This document shows, piece by piece, positions 1 to 6,155 of a DNA stretch of 6,696 nt. Position numbers and translations under genes: made by a program. The first letter of the stretch is position 1. Each line of letters starts with the position of its first letter. This stretch comes from Hyphomicrobium sp. Its GTDB lineage: Bacteria; Pseudomonadota; Alphaproteobacteria; Rhizobiales; Hyphomicrobiaceae. The stretch lies in the NCBI GenBank assembly GCA_025927515.1, contig JAICLG010000170.1:1-6696 (forward strand), read 5' to 3'. Below the pieces are notes generated by a model that saw nothing but the letters and a program-made list of their open reading frames with translations, had not been told where the DNA came from and searched no databases.

Positions 1-440
1 CCGCTATCATCCCATCCGCCGCCGTAGGCGTGCCCGTATGCGGCATCGAACCCTCCGACGTTTGCGATTCCAATGATCCAGGCAGTTGATCCTAAGAGTC
101 CGAACGCGATGCCGACCATGAAAATCGCTTTGGGATTTCGCATAATCGGCATCGGCGTATTGGTGGCGCCCCGGCAACCCCATGAAACTCCGGCGATGAG
201 AGCGAAGCACATGATGTCGACGATGAACTGGAATCTTGTGATCTGGTCCCAGTATCCGGCTCTCGACAAGAATTCGAGTTCATCAGTTACGAGCCCATGA
301 ATCGGCAATGCAACGTAAAGAAATAACAACTGCGGTACGCAGAAGAGGGTTGGATGGAAGACGTCACGCCATCGCAACCAATCTCGCAGTATCGCCGCGG
401 ACGCGACAGCCGTGAGGCAGGCTAGGAGCGCAAAGAACAC
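1..440 (-). CDS. Multi-pass membrane protein, N-terminal part; possible Wzy-like oligosaccharide repeat-unit polymerase (runs off left edge)
   Basis: The minus-strand frame is open from a GTG at 440-438 to the left edge, giving 146 complete codons without a stop. The start is chosen because GGAG (453-450) lies 9 nt upstream and the first in-frame stop is only 15 codons upstream of it. The protein is strongly hydrophobic. Probable membrane segments are at about residues 1-18, 31-49, 73-89 and 106-126. A charged, Trp/Arg-rich loop (RDWLRWRD, 19-26) follows the first, and a Gly/Tyr-rich stretch (GGFDAAYGHAYGGGWDD, 129-145) follows the fourth. The gene lies 77 nt downstream of a glycosyltransferase gene on the same strand, so it is probably the next operon member. 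In polysaccharide loci a many-TM protein beside glycosyltransferases is usually a Wzy polymerase or Wzx flippase. The long loop after TM4 fits a polymerase somewhat better, but no diagnostic motif is visible and most of the protein is missing. The coding call is firm; the function is an inference. Confidence 0.75.
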   Translation of the reverse strand, partial: MFFALLACLTAVASAAILRDWLRWRDVFHPTLFCVPQLLFLYVALPIHGLVTDELEFLSRAGYWDQITRFQFIVDIMCFALIAGVSWGCRGATNTPMPIMRNPKAIFMVGIAFGLLGSTAWIIGIANVGGFDAAYGHAYGGGWDDS

Positions 441-449
441 GCGAGTATT

Positions 450-453
450 CTCC
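450..453 (-). promoter_or_regulatory. Ribosome binding site deciding the GTG start of the membrane protein gene
   Basis: The minus strand reads GGAG at 453-450, followed by a 9-nt spacer and the GTG at 440-438. This is the best Shine-Dalgarno match in the 77-nt gap after the preceding gene. It supports a GTG start in a frame that has no ATG near its beginning. Confidence 0.6.
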
Positions 454-517
454 GGCTCGTGATGGATAGGACTTTGCGTTCTTCAGGAGGCATAGGTTCG
501 CTCAAGCTCTGATGAGC

Positions 518-1741
518 TTAGGGCCGGAGTTCCGAGATGGCATCGATCAGGCGTTCGCCGTATCGATTCCAGGAGTAATCTCGAGCCCGCGCGCGTGCGT
601 TTTTCGACATTTGTGCGCGTAATGTTCGGTTCGTAATGATGTCTGAAATTGCGCTTGCCAGCGCGGCAGAATTTCGAATTGGAACGATCCGACCGTCGAC
701 GCCGTCGCGCACGATGGAGCCGCAGTTGGGTGTGGTCACCACGGGGATGCCGCAAGCCAGGGCTTCGAGATGAGCTAACGCGAAGCCCTCGCACAGGCTT
801 GGAAGTACGAATACATCGGCCGCTAGAAATTCATTCCGTACGTCGGAGCGCGGAACTTGGCCGACGTAGTTCGGGCCGGAGAAGAGCGGGTGCTGATCGG
901 TTCCGCGAGCGGCGGGTCCGACGATACGCACCTCGCAGGGTATGTTGCGCTTTGCGAGCAGCCGCTTCGCTTCGGCTAAATAGTGACATCCCTTTAGCAA
1001 GCCTACGGCCCCAACGAACAGGACGCGGCCTGGAATTGGCCGCGGGTGCGTTTCCAGCCAACTTTCGTCGATGCCATAAGGCACCAGCTTTACTTTTGAA
1101 GGATCGGCGCCAAGAGCGACAACGGAACGATAGACGAACTCCGAGGGGACCAAGACGAGATCCGAGATCTGATACTTTTCTCGATCGAGCTGACGGCCTT
1201 GCTGTATCTCGTCCAGGGTTGGGATTTCGCGCGCGACGTCAGGGAACAGCTTGTGTTCCTCGTCCAGCCAAATTCCGATATCGGGATTGAGCATCACTTC
1301 GTGGATGATGCGGCAGCCGCGTGCTTTTGCTTCCCGGCAGAAATCGAGATCGTCGTTGACCATAACCGTGTACAGAGCATCGGCACCATCGCAATGCTGC
1401 GTTCTGGCAAGCTCAAGCAGTTGCGGAATGGAGCTTGTGGTGCGTTGACTCAAGCGAAGCTTTTGCCTCGCGCAATTTGCCAAGTGATGGCCGGCTATAT
1501 GGCGCACCTTGCCGCGAGGTAAATCCGGCGGCAGCTGCCGGCCAAGCATGCGGCGCACGGATGGCGGCTGGAGCTTTGTGGGCCATAGATATCGAATGTA
1601 GCGTAGAGGGCCAATGCTGGCGCAAAGGTCGGTATAGAAACTTCTGAGCATGCCGGCGCGCTGCAAGAGCGCCGGCACAGCATAATGCAGGCGGGCGCCG
1701 GGCTGTATGACGGAAACGCTCATGTTAGGGCTTTTAGGCAT
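518..1741 (-). CDS. GT4-family glycosyltransferase (divergent N-terminal domain)
   Basis: A 407-aa protein with the GT-B fold pattern of glycosyltransferase family 4, which transfers a sugar from a nucleotide-sugar donor with retention of anomeric configuration. The N-terminal acceptor domain is unusual: it opens with a beta strand (SVSVIQPGARLHY, residues 8-20) and an AVPALLQRAGMLRSFYTDL segment (21-39) rather than the common HVI..L..GG.E start. The C-terminal donor domain is classical. It has a PYGID linker motif (221-225), LFVGAVGLLKG (241-251) and an EX7E motif with E318 and E326 in CEGFALAHLEALACGIPVV. The ATG at 1741 overlaps the stop of the preceding glycosyltransferase gene by 8 nt. 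There is no good ribosome binding site, so translation probably depends on coupling. An alternative ATG is at 1723 (residue 7). Product localisation is probably the cytoplasmic membrane face, since no TM segment or signal peptide is seen. Donor and acceptor sugars cannot be read from the sequence. Confidence 0.9.
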   Translation of the reverse strand: MPKSPNMSVSVIQPGARLHYAVPALLQRAGMLRSFYTDLCASIGPLRYIRYLWPTKLQPPSVRRMLGRQLPPDLPRGKVRHIAGHHLANCARQKLRLSQRTTSSIPQLLELARTQHCDGADALYTVMVNDDLDFCREAKARGCRIIHEVMLNPDIGIWLDEEHKLFPDVAREIPTLDEIQQGRQLDREKYQISDLVLVPSEFVYRSVVALGADPSKVKLVPYGIDESWLETHPRPIPGRVLFVGAVGLLKGCHYLAEAKRLLAKRNIPCEVRIVGPAARGTDQHPLFSGPNYVGQVPRSDVRNEFLAADVFVLPSLCEGFALAHLEALACGIPVVTTPNCGSIVRDGVDGRIVPIRNSAALASAISDIITNRTLRAQMSKNARARARDYSWNRYGERLIDAISELRP

Positions 1742-2882
1742 GCGCGGACCCGACCACCGAATAGGAATGCGCTTTGGATCCAGCCCAGATCTCGATCATT
1801 TTTTGCACAGCCGCGTCCCAGGTAAATTCGTTTGAACGTTCGGTGACGTGCGCGCGAAGCGCGCGATAGCGATCGCAATCGTTGACGTATTCGGCGATGA
1901 CGTCGGCGATTGCGTCGGCGCTTGCCGTCGGGTCGAAGAGACATCCGCAGTCATTCGGAACGGCATCGCGAATGCCGCCGACGTCCCTCGCCAGGATGGG
2001 CACGCCAAGGAGAAGTCCCTCGCGATTCGAAATCCCGAATGCTTCGGCAAATGAAAAAAGGCATAAGAAATGGCACGAGCGCACGAACGCGATGAACTCT
2101 CTTAGGTTGCGATGTTTGTCGATGAAGCCGATGGGCCGTAGCAATGGATGCTTTGGGCCAAGGCCTGGAGCGAATCCTGCCGCGGCGACCTCGACGTCCA
2201 GCCCGCGAGCATGCAGGATCTCCGCGACATCGAGAAGGAATGGGAGGTTCTTGCGCTTCCAGTCCTTGCCAATAAAGCCAAGCCGCAAGGGTTTCATCGT
2301 GTCGAAGTTAATCGGCAGGCCTGATGTGATTGCATCTCGTGATATATTTGCGCCACCGGCCACGAAGTGTACGTTCTGCGGATCGACACCATAGTCTTCG
2401 ACGACGGATTTAGCTGCAACCTTCGATCTGCACACGACTCGGGTTGCCTGAAGATAAAGGGCGCGCTCCCGTTCGAGAGCTTCGGACGTGATCGACTTTC
2501 CTAACTGTTCTTCAAGGCGATAATCTTCAAAATTATTTTTTAGCGTGGCATCGATGTAAAGCGAGACGCTGGAAAACTTGGAATGATCCGTTGGAAGAAG
2601 AGGAAAGATGCTGATGATTTCATCGGTATCGGCTTTTGTCTTCGGCGCTTGCGTAAGTAGCGAGCGGATGAATTCCGGCGAGTATTGATAGCCGCCCACT
2701 TCGCCGTGCGTGACGCAACGCCGAAGATTCCAGAATGCACGCTTTAGGCGAAGCCGTTCGGGCGCGAGTTTCCATCCACAATCGATAAATCCGGCGTGTC
2801 GCCCCGCTTCGAGGAGATGGAATGGTAACCCGCCATGCGTACGGATTGATGTCGCGTCGCCGACGCACGTCAGGATACGCAT
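1734..2882 (-). CDS. GT4-family glycosyltransferase (GxDWxRKN type)
   Basis: A 382-aa retaining glycosyltransferase of the GT-B/GT4 group. The donor domain holds LGFIGKDWKRKN (201-212), a form of the conserved glycine plus basic-residue motif that contacts the nucleotide-sugar phosphates. It also holds the EX7E pair E280 and E288 in AEAFGISNREGLLLGVPIL, and a conserved RDVGGIRDAV stretch (299-308) after it. The N-terminal domain starts MRILTCVGDATS with HGGLP at 16-20, and carries GGYQYSPEF (63-71) instead of the usual GG.E acceptor loop. The inter-domain linker has GGAN (176-179) where its neighbours have NGID or YGID. The ATG overlaps the preceding gene by 13 nt. A weak GTGAG (2895-2891) lies 8 nt upstream. 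The last codons overlap the next glycosyltransferase by 8 nt. No membrane segment is seen, so it presumably acts on a lipid-linked acceptor at the inner membrane face. Substrates are unknown. Confidence 0.9.
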   Translation of the reverse strand: MRILTCVGDATSIRTHGGLPFHLLEAGRHAGFIDCGWKLAPERLRLKRAFWNLRRCVTHGEVGGYQYSPEFIRSLLTQAPKTKADTDEIISIFPLLPTDHSKFSSVSLYIDATLKNNFEDYRLEEQLGKSITSEALERERALYLQATRVVCRSKVAAKSVVEDYGVDPQNVHFVAGGANISRDAITSGLPINFDTMKPLRLGFIGKDWKRKNLPFLLDVAEILHARGLDVEVAAAGFAPGLGPKHPLLRPIGFIDKHRNLREFIAFVRSCHFLCLFSFAEAFGISNREGLLLGVPILARDVGGIRDAVPNDCGCLFDPTASADAIADVIAEYVNDCDRYRALRAHVTERSNEFTWDAAVQKMIEIWAGSKAHSYSVVGSAHA

Positions 2883-4009
2883 GCGGCGGGCTCACTCATT
2901 CGAGTCGGTTTTGTGAACAATATGTTCTCCCAGCGTCTAGCGCAGATTTCGATGGCATATTTATTTTGGACACGACGTAATCCCGCGTCGGTCAGGCGTT
3001 TGCGTGTTTCCGGAAGATCAAGCAAATGCCGGATGGCTTCGGACATGCGTTCGGGATCGGAAGGTGGAACGAGAATGCCGGTCTTGCCGCCCGCTAGAAC
3101 TTCGCGGCACGCCGCGACATCGCTGGCGACGATCGGAACGCCCGCGGCCATCGCTTCAATCAATACGATCCCGAATCCCTCGGCACGGGTCGTGCTAAAT
3201 GCAAATATGGTTGCTTGGCCGAGCAAGCTCGGCACGTCGCTTCGGTTGCCAAAGAACGTTGTGGCGTCGCAAATACCGAGATCCTCTGCGAGTGCCTCAA
3301 GTTGCCTTCGGCATGCGCCTTCGCCAACGATCCAGAGTTGGACTTCGGGCATACGCAATCGCACGCGTGCAAACGCATTCAGCAATGTCGCATGGTCCTT
3401 GATGGTATCGAGCCGTGACACCATCGCAATTACTGGAGGTGGGTCGGGCTGCGCTTTGCGGGCTCGCTCAGCCTCATCGAATACGGCGTTAACGTCTATG
3501 CCATTCGGTGAAGGTTTAGAATTTCGAGGGAGTTTGACTCCGAGCTTTAGGAATTCTTGTTCGACAGCGGTCGAGCAAGTGACGATCGGACAACGGAGAA
3601 GTTTGGATATCGTGATGATCGTCTTATAGCGACGCCGTGGAGACGGCTCTTCCGGCGGCGGATTTCCGGCCCACGCGGCGATGGATTTTACGCCCGCGAG
3701 CCGCGCTGCCGCCGCAACTATCAGGTGCGGGATACCAAAGATGTGGATCAGAACGGCGTCGGGACGCTCGCGCGCGATCATCGCGACAATCCATTTCCAT
3801 TTCTGGAAACGCGATAGCGCCCTGTCAGGAGCAACGCTGAGAGTACAGCGAGCGATTCCCCGAAATTCCGGTTCAAGGGCCCTGTCTGCCGGTGACCAGG
3901 CAACGACATGCTGGTCGAATTCATCGTTCCAGTGGCGCGTCAGGCGAAGGCACATCATCTCCGTACCGCCGATGCGAAGGCCAGCGATTACGTGCATGAC
4001 TTTTGTCAA
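2870..4009 (-). CDS. GT4-family glycosyltransferase, second of a tandem paralogous pair
   Basis: A 379-aa classical GT4 glycosyltransferase. The acceptor domain begins with the typical beta strand and glycine loop, KVMHVIAGLRIGGTEMM (3-19). The linker has PNGID (168-172). The donor domain has MVSRLDTIKDHATLL (196-210), VQLWIVGEG (223-231) and the EX7E motif E277/E285 in AEGFGIVLIEAMAAGVPIV. The chosen start is a TTG at 4009-4007, sharing TTGA with the stop of the upstream gene (4-nt overlap). Starting here places the first beta strand at residues 3-8, as in most GT4 proteins. The alternative ATG at 3997 would leave only MHVIAGL and trim that strand. The donor domain closely matches the upstream gene at 4006-5187: both share FAFSTT, and the 14 residues from EAMAAG to VASDV are identical. 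This suggests duplication followed by divergence, probably with different acceptors. Substrate unknown. Confidence 0.92.
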   Translation of the reverse strand: MTKVMHVIAGLRIGGTEMMCLRLTRHWNDEFDQHVVAWSPADRALEPEFRGIARCTLSVAPDRALSRFQKWKWIVAMIARERPDAVLIHIFGIPHLIVAAAARLAGVKSIAAWAGNPPPEEPSPRRRYKTIITISKLLRCPIVTCSTAVEQEFLKLGVKLPRNSKPSPNGIDVNAVFDEAERARKAQPDPPPVIAMVSRLDTIKDHATLLNAFARVRLRMPEVQLWIVGEGACRRQLEALAEDLGICDATTFFGNRSDVPSLLGQATIFAFSTTRAEGFGIVLIEAMAAGVPIVASDVAACREVLAGGKTGILVPPSDPERMSEAIRHLLDLPETRKRLTDAGLRRVQNKYAIEICARRWENILFTKPTRMSEPAACVS

Positions 4010-5187
4010 TGAGCGAACCCCGGAGTTGCCGAGATGGCGGACGGTCCGGCGACGGTCGGGCCCACGTCAAGGAGAGCAGCATACCGCCAAGCCATTTCTT
4101 CGATGGAGAATTCGCGGAGAACCTTCTGACGCGCCTTCGCGGCGCGCTCCTGGGCGCTCGGTGCATCGGAGCATACAGCGTCAATTGCGTCGGCGAGCGC
4201 TACGGGGTCTCCGGGAGATACGAGATAGCCCGACTGGCCGTTATCCAAAACTTCACGGCAGGCGCCGACGTCGCTCGCAACGATCGGCACGCCCGCCGCC
4301 ATTGCCTCTAGCAATGCAATTCCCAGGCCTTCATCGGGCGTCGTCGAGAATGCGAACAGATGCATGTGGCCGATGAGATCCGCCACATCCCGGCGCATTC
4401 CAAGCAGCTTGACGATCTCGCGAACGTTGTTGTCTTGGATTAAATGTTCGAGTTCCAGCCGACGGTCGCCTTCACCGATGAGCCAGACCTGGATATTGCG
4501 GCCGCGCTCTTTGAGGATACGGGCCGCCCGTATCAACGTCGCCTGATCCTTGTGCCGTTCTAATCGTGCGACCATGCCAATGATCATCGGCTTGTCACTC
4601 ATCGTTGCCGCGCGGGGATATTCCGAGGCTCGGGCAAATACGCTTAGAGGCAGGCCGTTGTAGACGACCGCCGTTTCCCGTCGGCTGACGCCAAAGCGGC
4701 GCACGGCGCCGTCGCGAACATAGTGGCTGCAACACACGAGATGGTCGGTAAAAGGCCGTCCGAGCTGAACCAGCAAGCGAAATTTAGAAAGGATTCTGTT
4801 CGCGGAGGTGTCCGGATAGTTTCCGATATGAGCGACAACGCCCCGGATTCCTGCGAGGCGGGCACCGATGGCCATGAATGCGTGCCAACCGAGCGGCATC
4901 GACAGCAGAGCGCACGCACGGTAACGCCGAGCGAGCGCAAAGAGCTTATAGGTCAGCTTGACATAGCGCGCATATCCCCGATGCGGAATGCCAAGGTTGA
5001 CGTACTCGACTCCGAGCGCATCAAAATCGGGACGAAGGTCGTCCGGCGTCTCGTGCATCACGGCAACGACCGGTCGTATTCCTCTCGCCATCCAAACGCG
5101 GCTGAGCTCGAGCGCCAAGCGAGGTGTTCCTTCCGCCGCGAGCGATGCGACGACGATCAGGATGGTTGGTTTGTCGGGATCGGTCAT
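4006..5187 (-). CDS. GT4-family glycosyltransferase, first of a tandem paralogous pair
   Basis: A 393-aa GT4 glycosyltransferase when started at the ATG at 5187-5185. The frame stays open upstream to an ATG at 5502, but that extension runs 105 residues, is Arg/Ser-rich with no domain character, and would lie over the preceding methyltransferase gene. The beta strand TILIVVASL (8-16), which opens the Rossmann-like acceptor domain, lies just after the chosen start. Another in-frame ATG at 5250, still inside the intergenic gap, cannot be excluded. Neither has a strong Shine-Dalgarno sequence. Visible motifs are VYNG (175-178), GMVARLERHKDQATL (204-218), VWLIGEG (234-240) and EX7E with E286 and E294 in DEGLGIALLEAMAAGVPIV. 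It ends in a short Ala/Pro/Gly tail (about 375-393). The stop overlaps the next, paralogous glycosyltransferase gene by 4 nt. It probably adds a sugar to a membrane-linked glycan intermediate; donor and acceptor are unknown. Confidence 0.92.
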   Translation of the reverse strand: MTDPDKPTILIVVASLAAEGTPRLALELSRVWMARGIRPVVAVMHETPDDLRPDFDALGVEYVNLGIPHRGYARYVKLTYKLFALARRYRACALLSMPLGWHAFMAIGARLAGIRGVVAHIGNYPDTSANRILSKFRLLVQLGRPFTDHLVCCSHYVRDGAVRRFGVSRRETAVVYNGLPLSVFARASEYPRAATMSDKPMIIGMVARLERHKDQATLIRAARILKERGRNIQVWLIGEGDRRLELEHLIQDNNVREIVKLLGMRRDVADLIGHMHLFAFSTTPDEGLGIALLEAMAAGVPIVASDVGACREVLDNGQSGYLVSPGDPVALADAIDAVCSDAPSAQERAAKARQKVLREFSIEEMAWRYAALLDVGPTVAGPSAISATPGFAH

Positions 5188-5282
5188 TGGCCGCGTGAGA
5201 TGCTTTTCAGTCCTCGTGAACGATCGAAGAGTGGTGTTTACCGAAGGCATCTGCGCTCTGAATGAATTCGGCAGGCAGCAGA
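5188..5282 (-). other. 95-nt intergenic gap, leader of the glycosyltransferase gene
   Basis: This is the longest non-coding stretch of the window under the chosen starts. It separates the TAA of the methyltransferase gene (5285-5283) from the ATG at 5187. It holds an in-frame alternative ATG at 5250 and a GAGG about 24 nt before 5187, too far away to be a normal ribosome binding site. I see no convincing promoter, terminator hairpin or repeat in it. Its length contrasts with the overlapping junctions elsewhere, so an internal promoter or a longer N-terminus is possible. Confidence 0.4.
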
Positions 5283-6155
5283 TTACTGGGCGCTGAGTGA
5301 GAACCGGGAAACGGCTTCGTTGCGGCCCGCGCGTAGCCAGCGATCGAGGTTGCGATATCCACTTTGCAAGCCGCGATAGCCGATGGCGGCGAGCGGTCCG
5401 AGAAAATTGCGAGGATCCTTTTCTCGCCTTGCGAGCATTTGCCAATGTACTTCGAGTTGGAGCGCGGGTTTCAGTGTTTCGATCACCGGAAGGGATGAGC
5501 AAAGGATTTCGTACTCAAACGATTCCACGTCGATCTTTATGATGTCCGGAGACCAATCGATCCCGTCGAGGAGACTCGCCAGTGTGGCCGCGGGAACTTC
5601 GATTTCAGTGGATTTGCAAACGTTGTCGGTGAGTTCGTGAAGCTTGTTGCTGACGGGCATGAGCAGACGCCCCGAAAAGTCGGATACGGCGGTGGGTGCG
5701 ATCTCCCAGTCGATATGATCATCTGTATTTAGCTCGCGTGCACGTTTGAGAAGCGGCTGAACCTGCGGGTCCGGCTCAACGGAAAGAATGCGGGATGGGC
5801 GTGATCGTGAGTGGGCGAACAATGCAGACATAAATCCGGTTTGCGCGCCGACGTCGATAAGCTGCGAACGCCCTCGGGAAAGCTCGATGAATGCCCGCGC
5901 TTCGGTGCGCGACTCGTTGAACTCGACGCCATGATGATGCCAATTGAGATAGGCGGTGAGGCTTTCAGGCGGAAAGACGTGGATGTTCCCGGCAACGTAA
6001 AGCGGCAGGCCACCGATTTGATTGCGTATTCCAAGAGCCTTGCTTCGGTCGATATGCCAATAGCTCGGCACGCGGCTTGCAAATCCGGCCATGTGCCACA
6101 ATGAAAATGGGAGGTTGGCACGCAAAGCGTCGCGCATTTTTTGTCTTGTCAGCAT
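5283..6155 (-). CDS. FkbM-type SAM-dependent methyltransferase, divergent, with long N-terminal region
   Basis: A protein of 290 aa with a class I methyltransferase core of FkbM type, a family best known for O-methylation of sugar or polyketide hydroxyls. Motif I is LIDVGAQTG (99-107), a variant of the usual DLGANIG. The acidic ribose-contacting motif is EPDP (127-130). The later family signature is IIKIDVESFEYEIL (205-218), followed by LQLEVHW (232-238). About 95 residues precede motif I; they are rich in Trp and His (e.g. NWHHHG, 71-76) and may help bind the acceptor. The start is the ATG at 6155: a strong AAGGAGG (6172-6166) sits 10 nt upstream. An ATG at 6164 would be only 1 nt from it and is unlikely. 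The chosen start overlaps the stop of the preceding FkbM gene as ATGCTGA (7 nt). By context it probably methylates a sugar of the glycan made by this cluster. That target is inferred. Confidence 0.85.
   Translation of the reverse strand: MLTRQKMRDALRANLPFSLWHMAGFASRVPSYWHIDRSKALGIRNQIGGLPLYVAGNIHVFPPESLTAYLNWHHHGVEFNESRTEARAFIELSRGRSQLIDVGAQTGFMSALFAHSRSRPSRILSVEPDPQVQPLLKRARELNTDDHIDWEIAPTAVSDFSGRLLMPVSNKLHELTDNVCKSTEIEVPAATLASLLDGIDWSPDIIKIDVESFEYEILCSSLPVIETLKPALQLEVHWQMLARREKDPRNFLGPLAAIGYRGLQSGYRNLDRWLRAGRNEAVSRFSLSAQ

Noticed and set aside
504..519. Inverted repeat AAGCTC-TGAT-GAGCTT (6-bp stem, 4-nt loop) overlapping the stop of the 518-1741 gene
   Set aside because: The stem is short and AT-containing and no T tract follows on the minus strand, so it is not supported as a terminator. 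The next gene starts 77 nt later on the same strand.
649..1290. Plus-strand open frame of 213 codons
   Set aside because: It is antisense to a well-supported glycosyltransferase gene, Arg-rich with no domain pattern, and typical of shadow frames in GC-rich DNA.
1850..1864. GCGCGC-GAA-GCGCGC hairpin, followed by a GCGATCGC palindrome at 1869-1876
   Set aside because: It lies wholly within a glycosyltransferase coding region, encodes ordinary Arg/Ala-rich residues, and occurs once. It is a by-product of GC-rich codons.
2913..3629. Plus-strand open frame of 238 codons
   Set aside because: It is antisense to the GT4 gene at 2870-4009, with Ser/Arg-rich low-complexity translation and no recognisable motif.
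3681..4376. Plus-strand open frame of 231 codons
   Set aside because: It spans the junction of two glycosyltransferase genes on the opposite strand and is extremely Arg/Pro-rich, with no domain signal.
5188..5502. 105-residue N-terminal extension of the glycosyltransferase at 4006-5187
   Set aside because: Most of it would overlap the C-terminal coding region of the methyltransferase gene. It lacks domain character, and the normal GT4 first beta strand begins just after the ATG at 5187.
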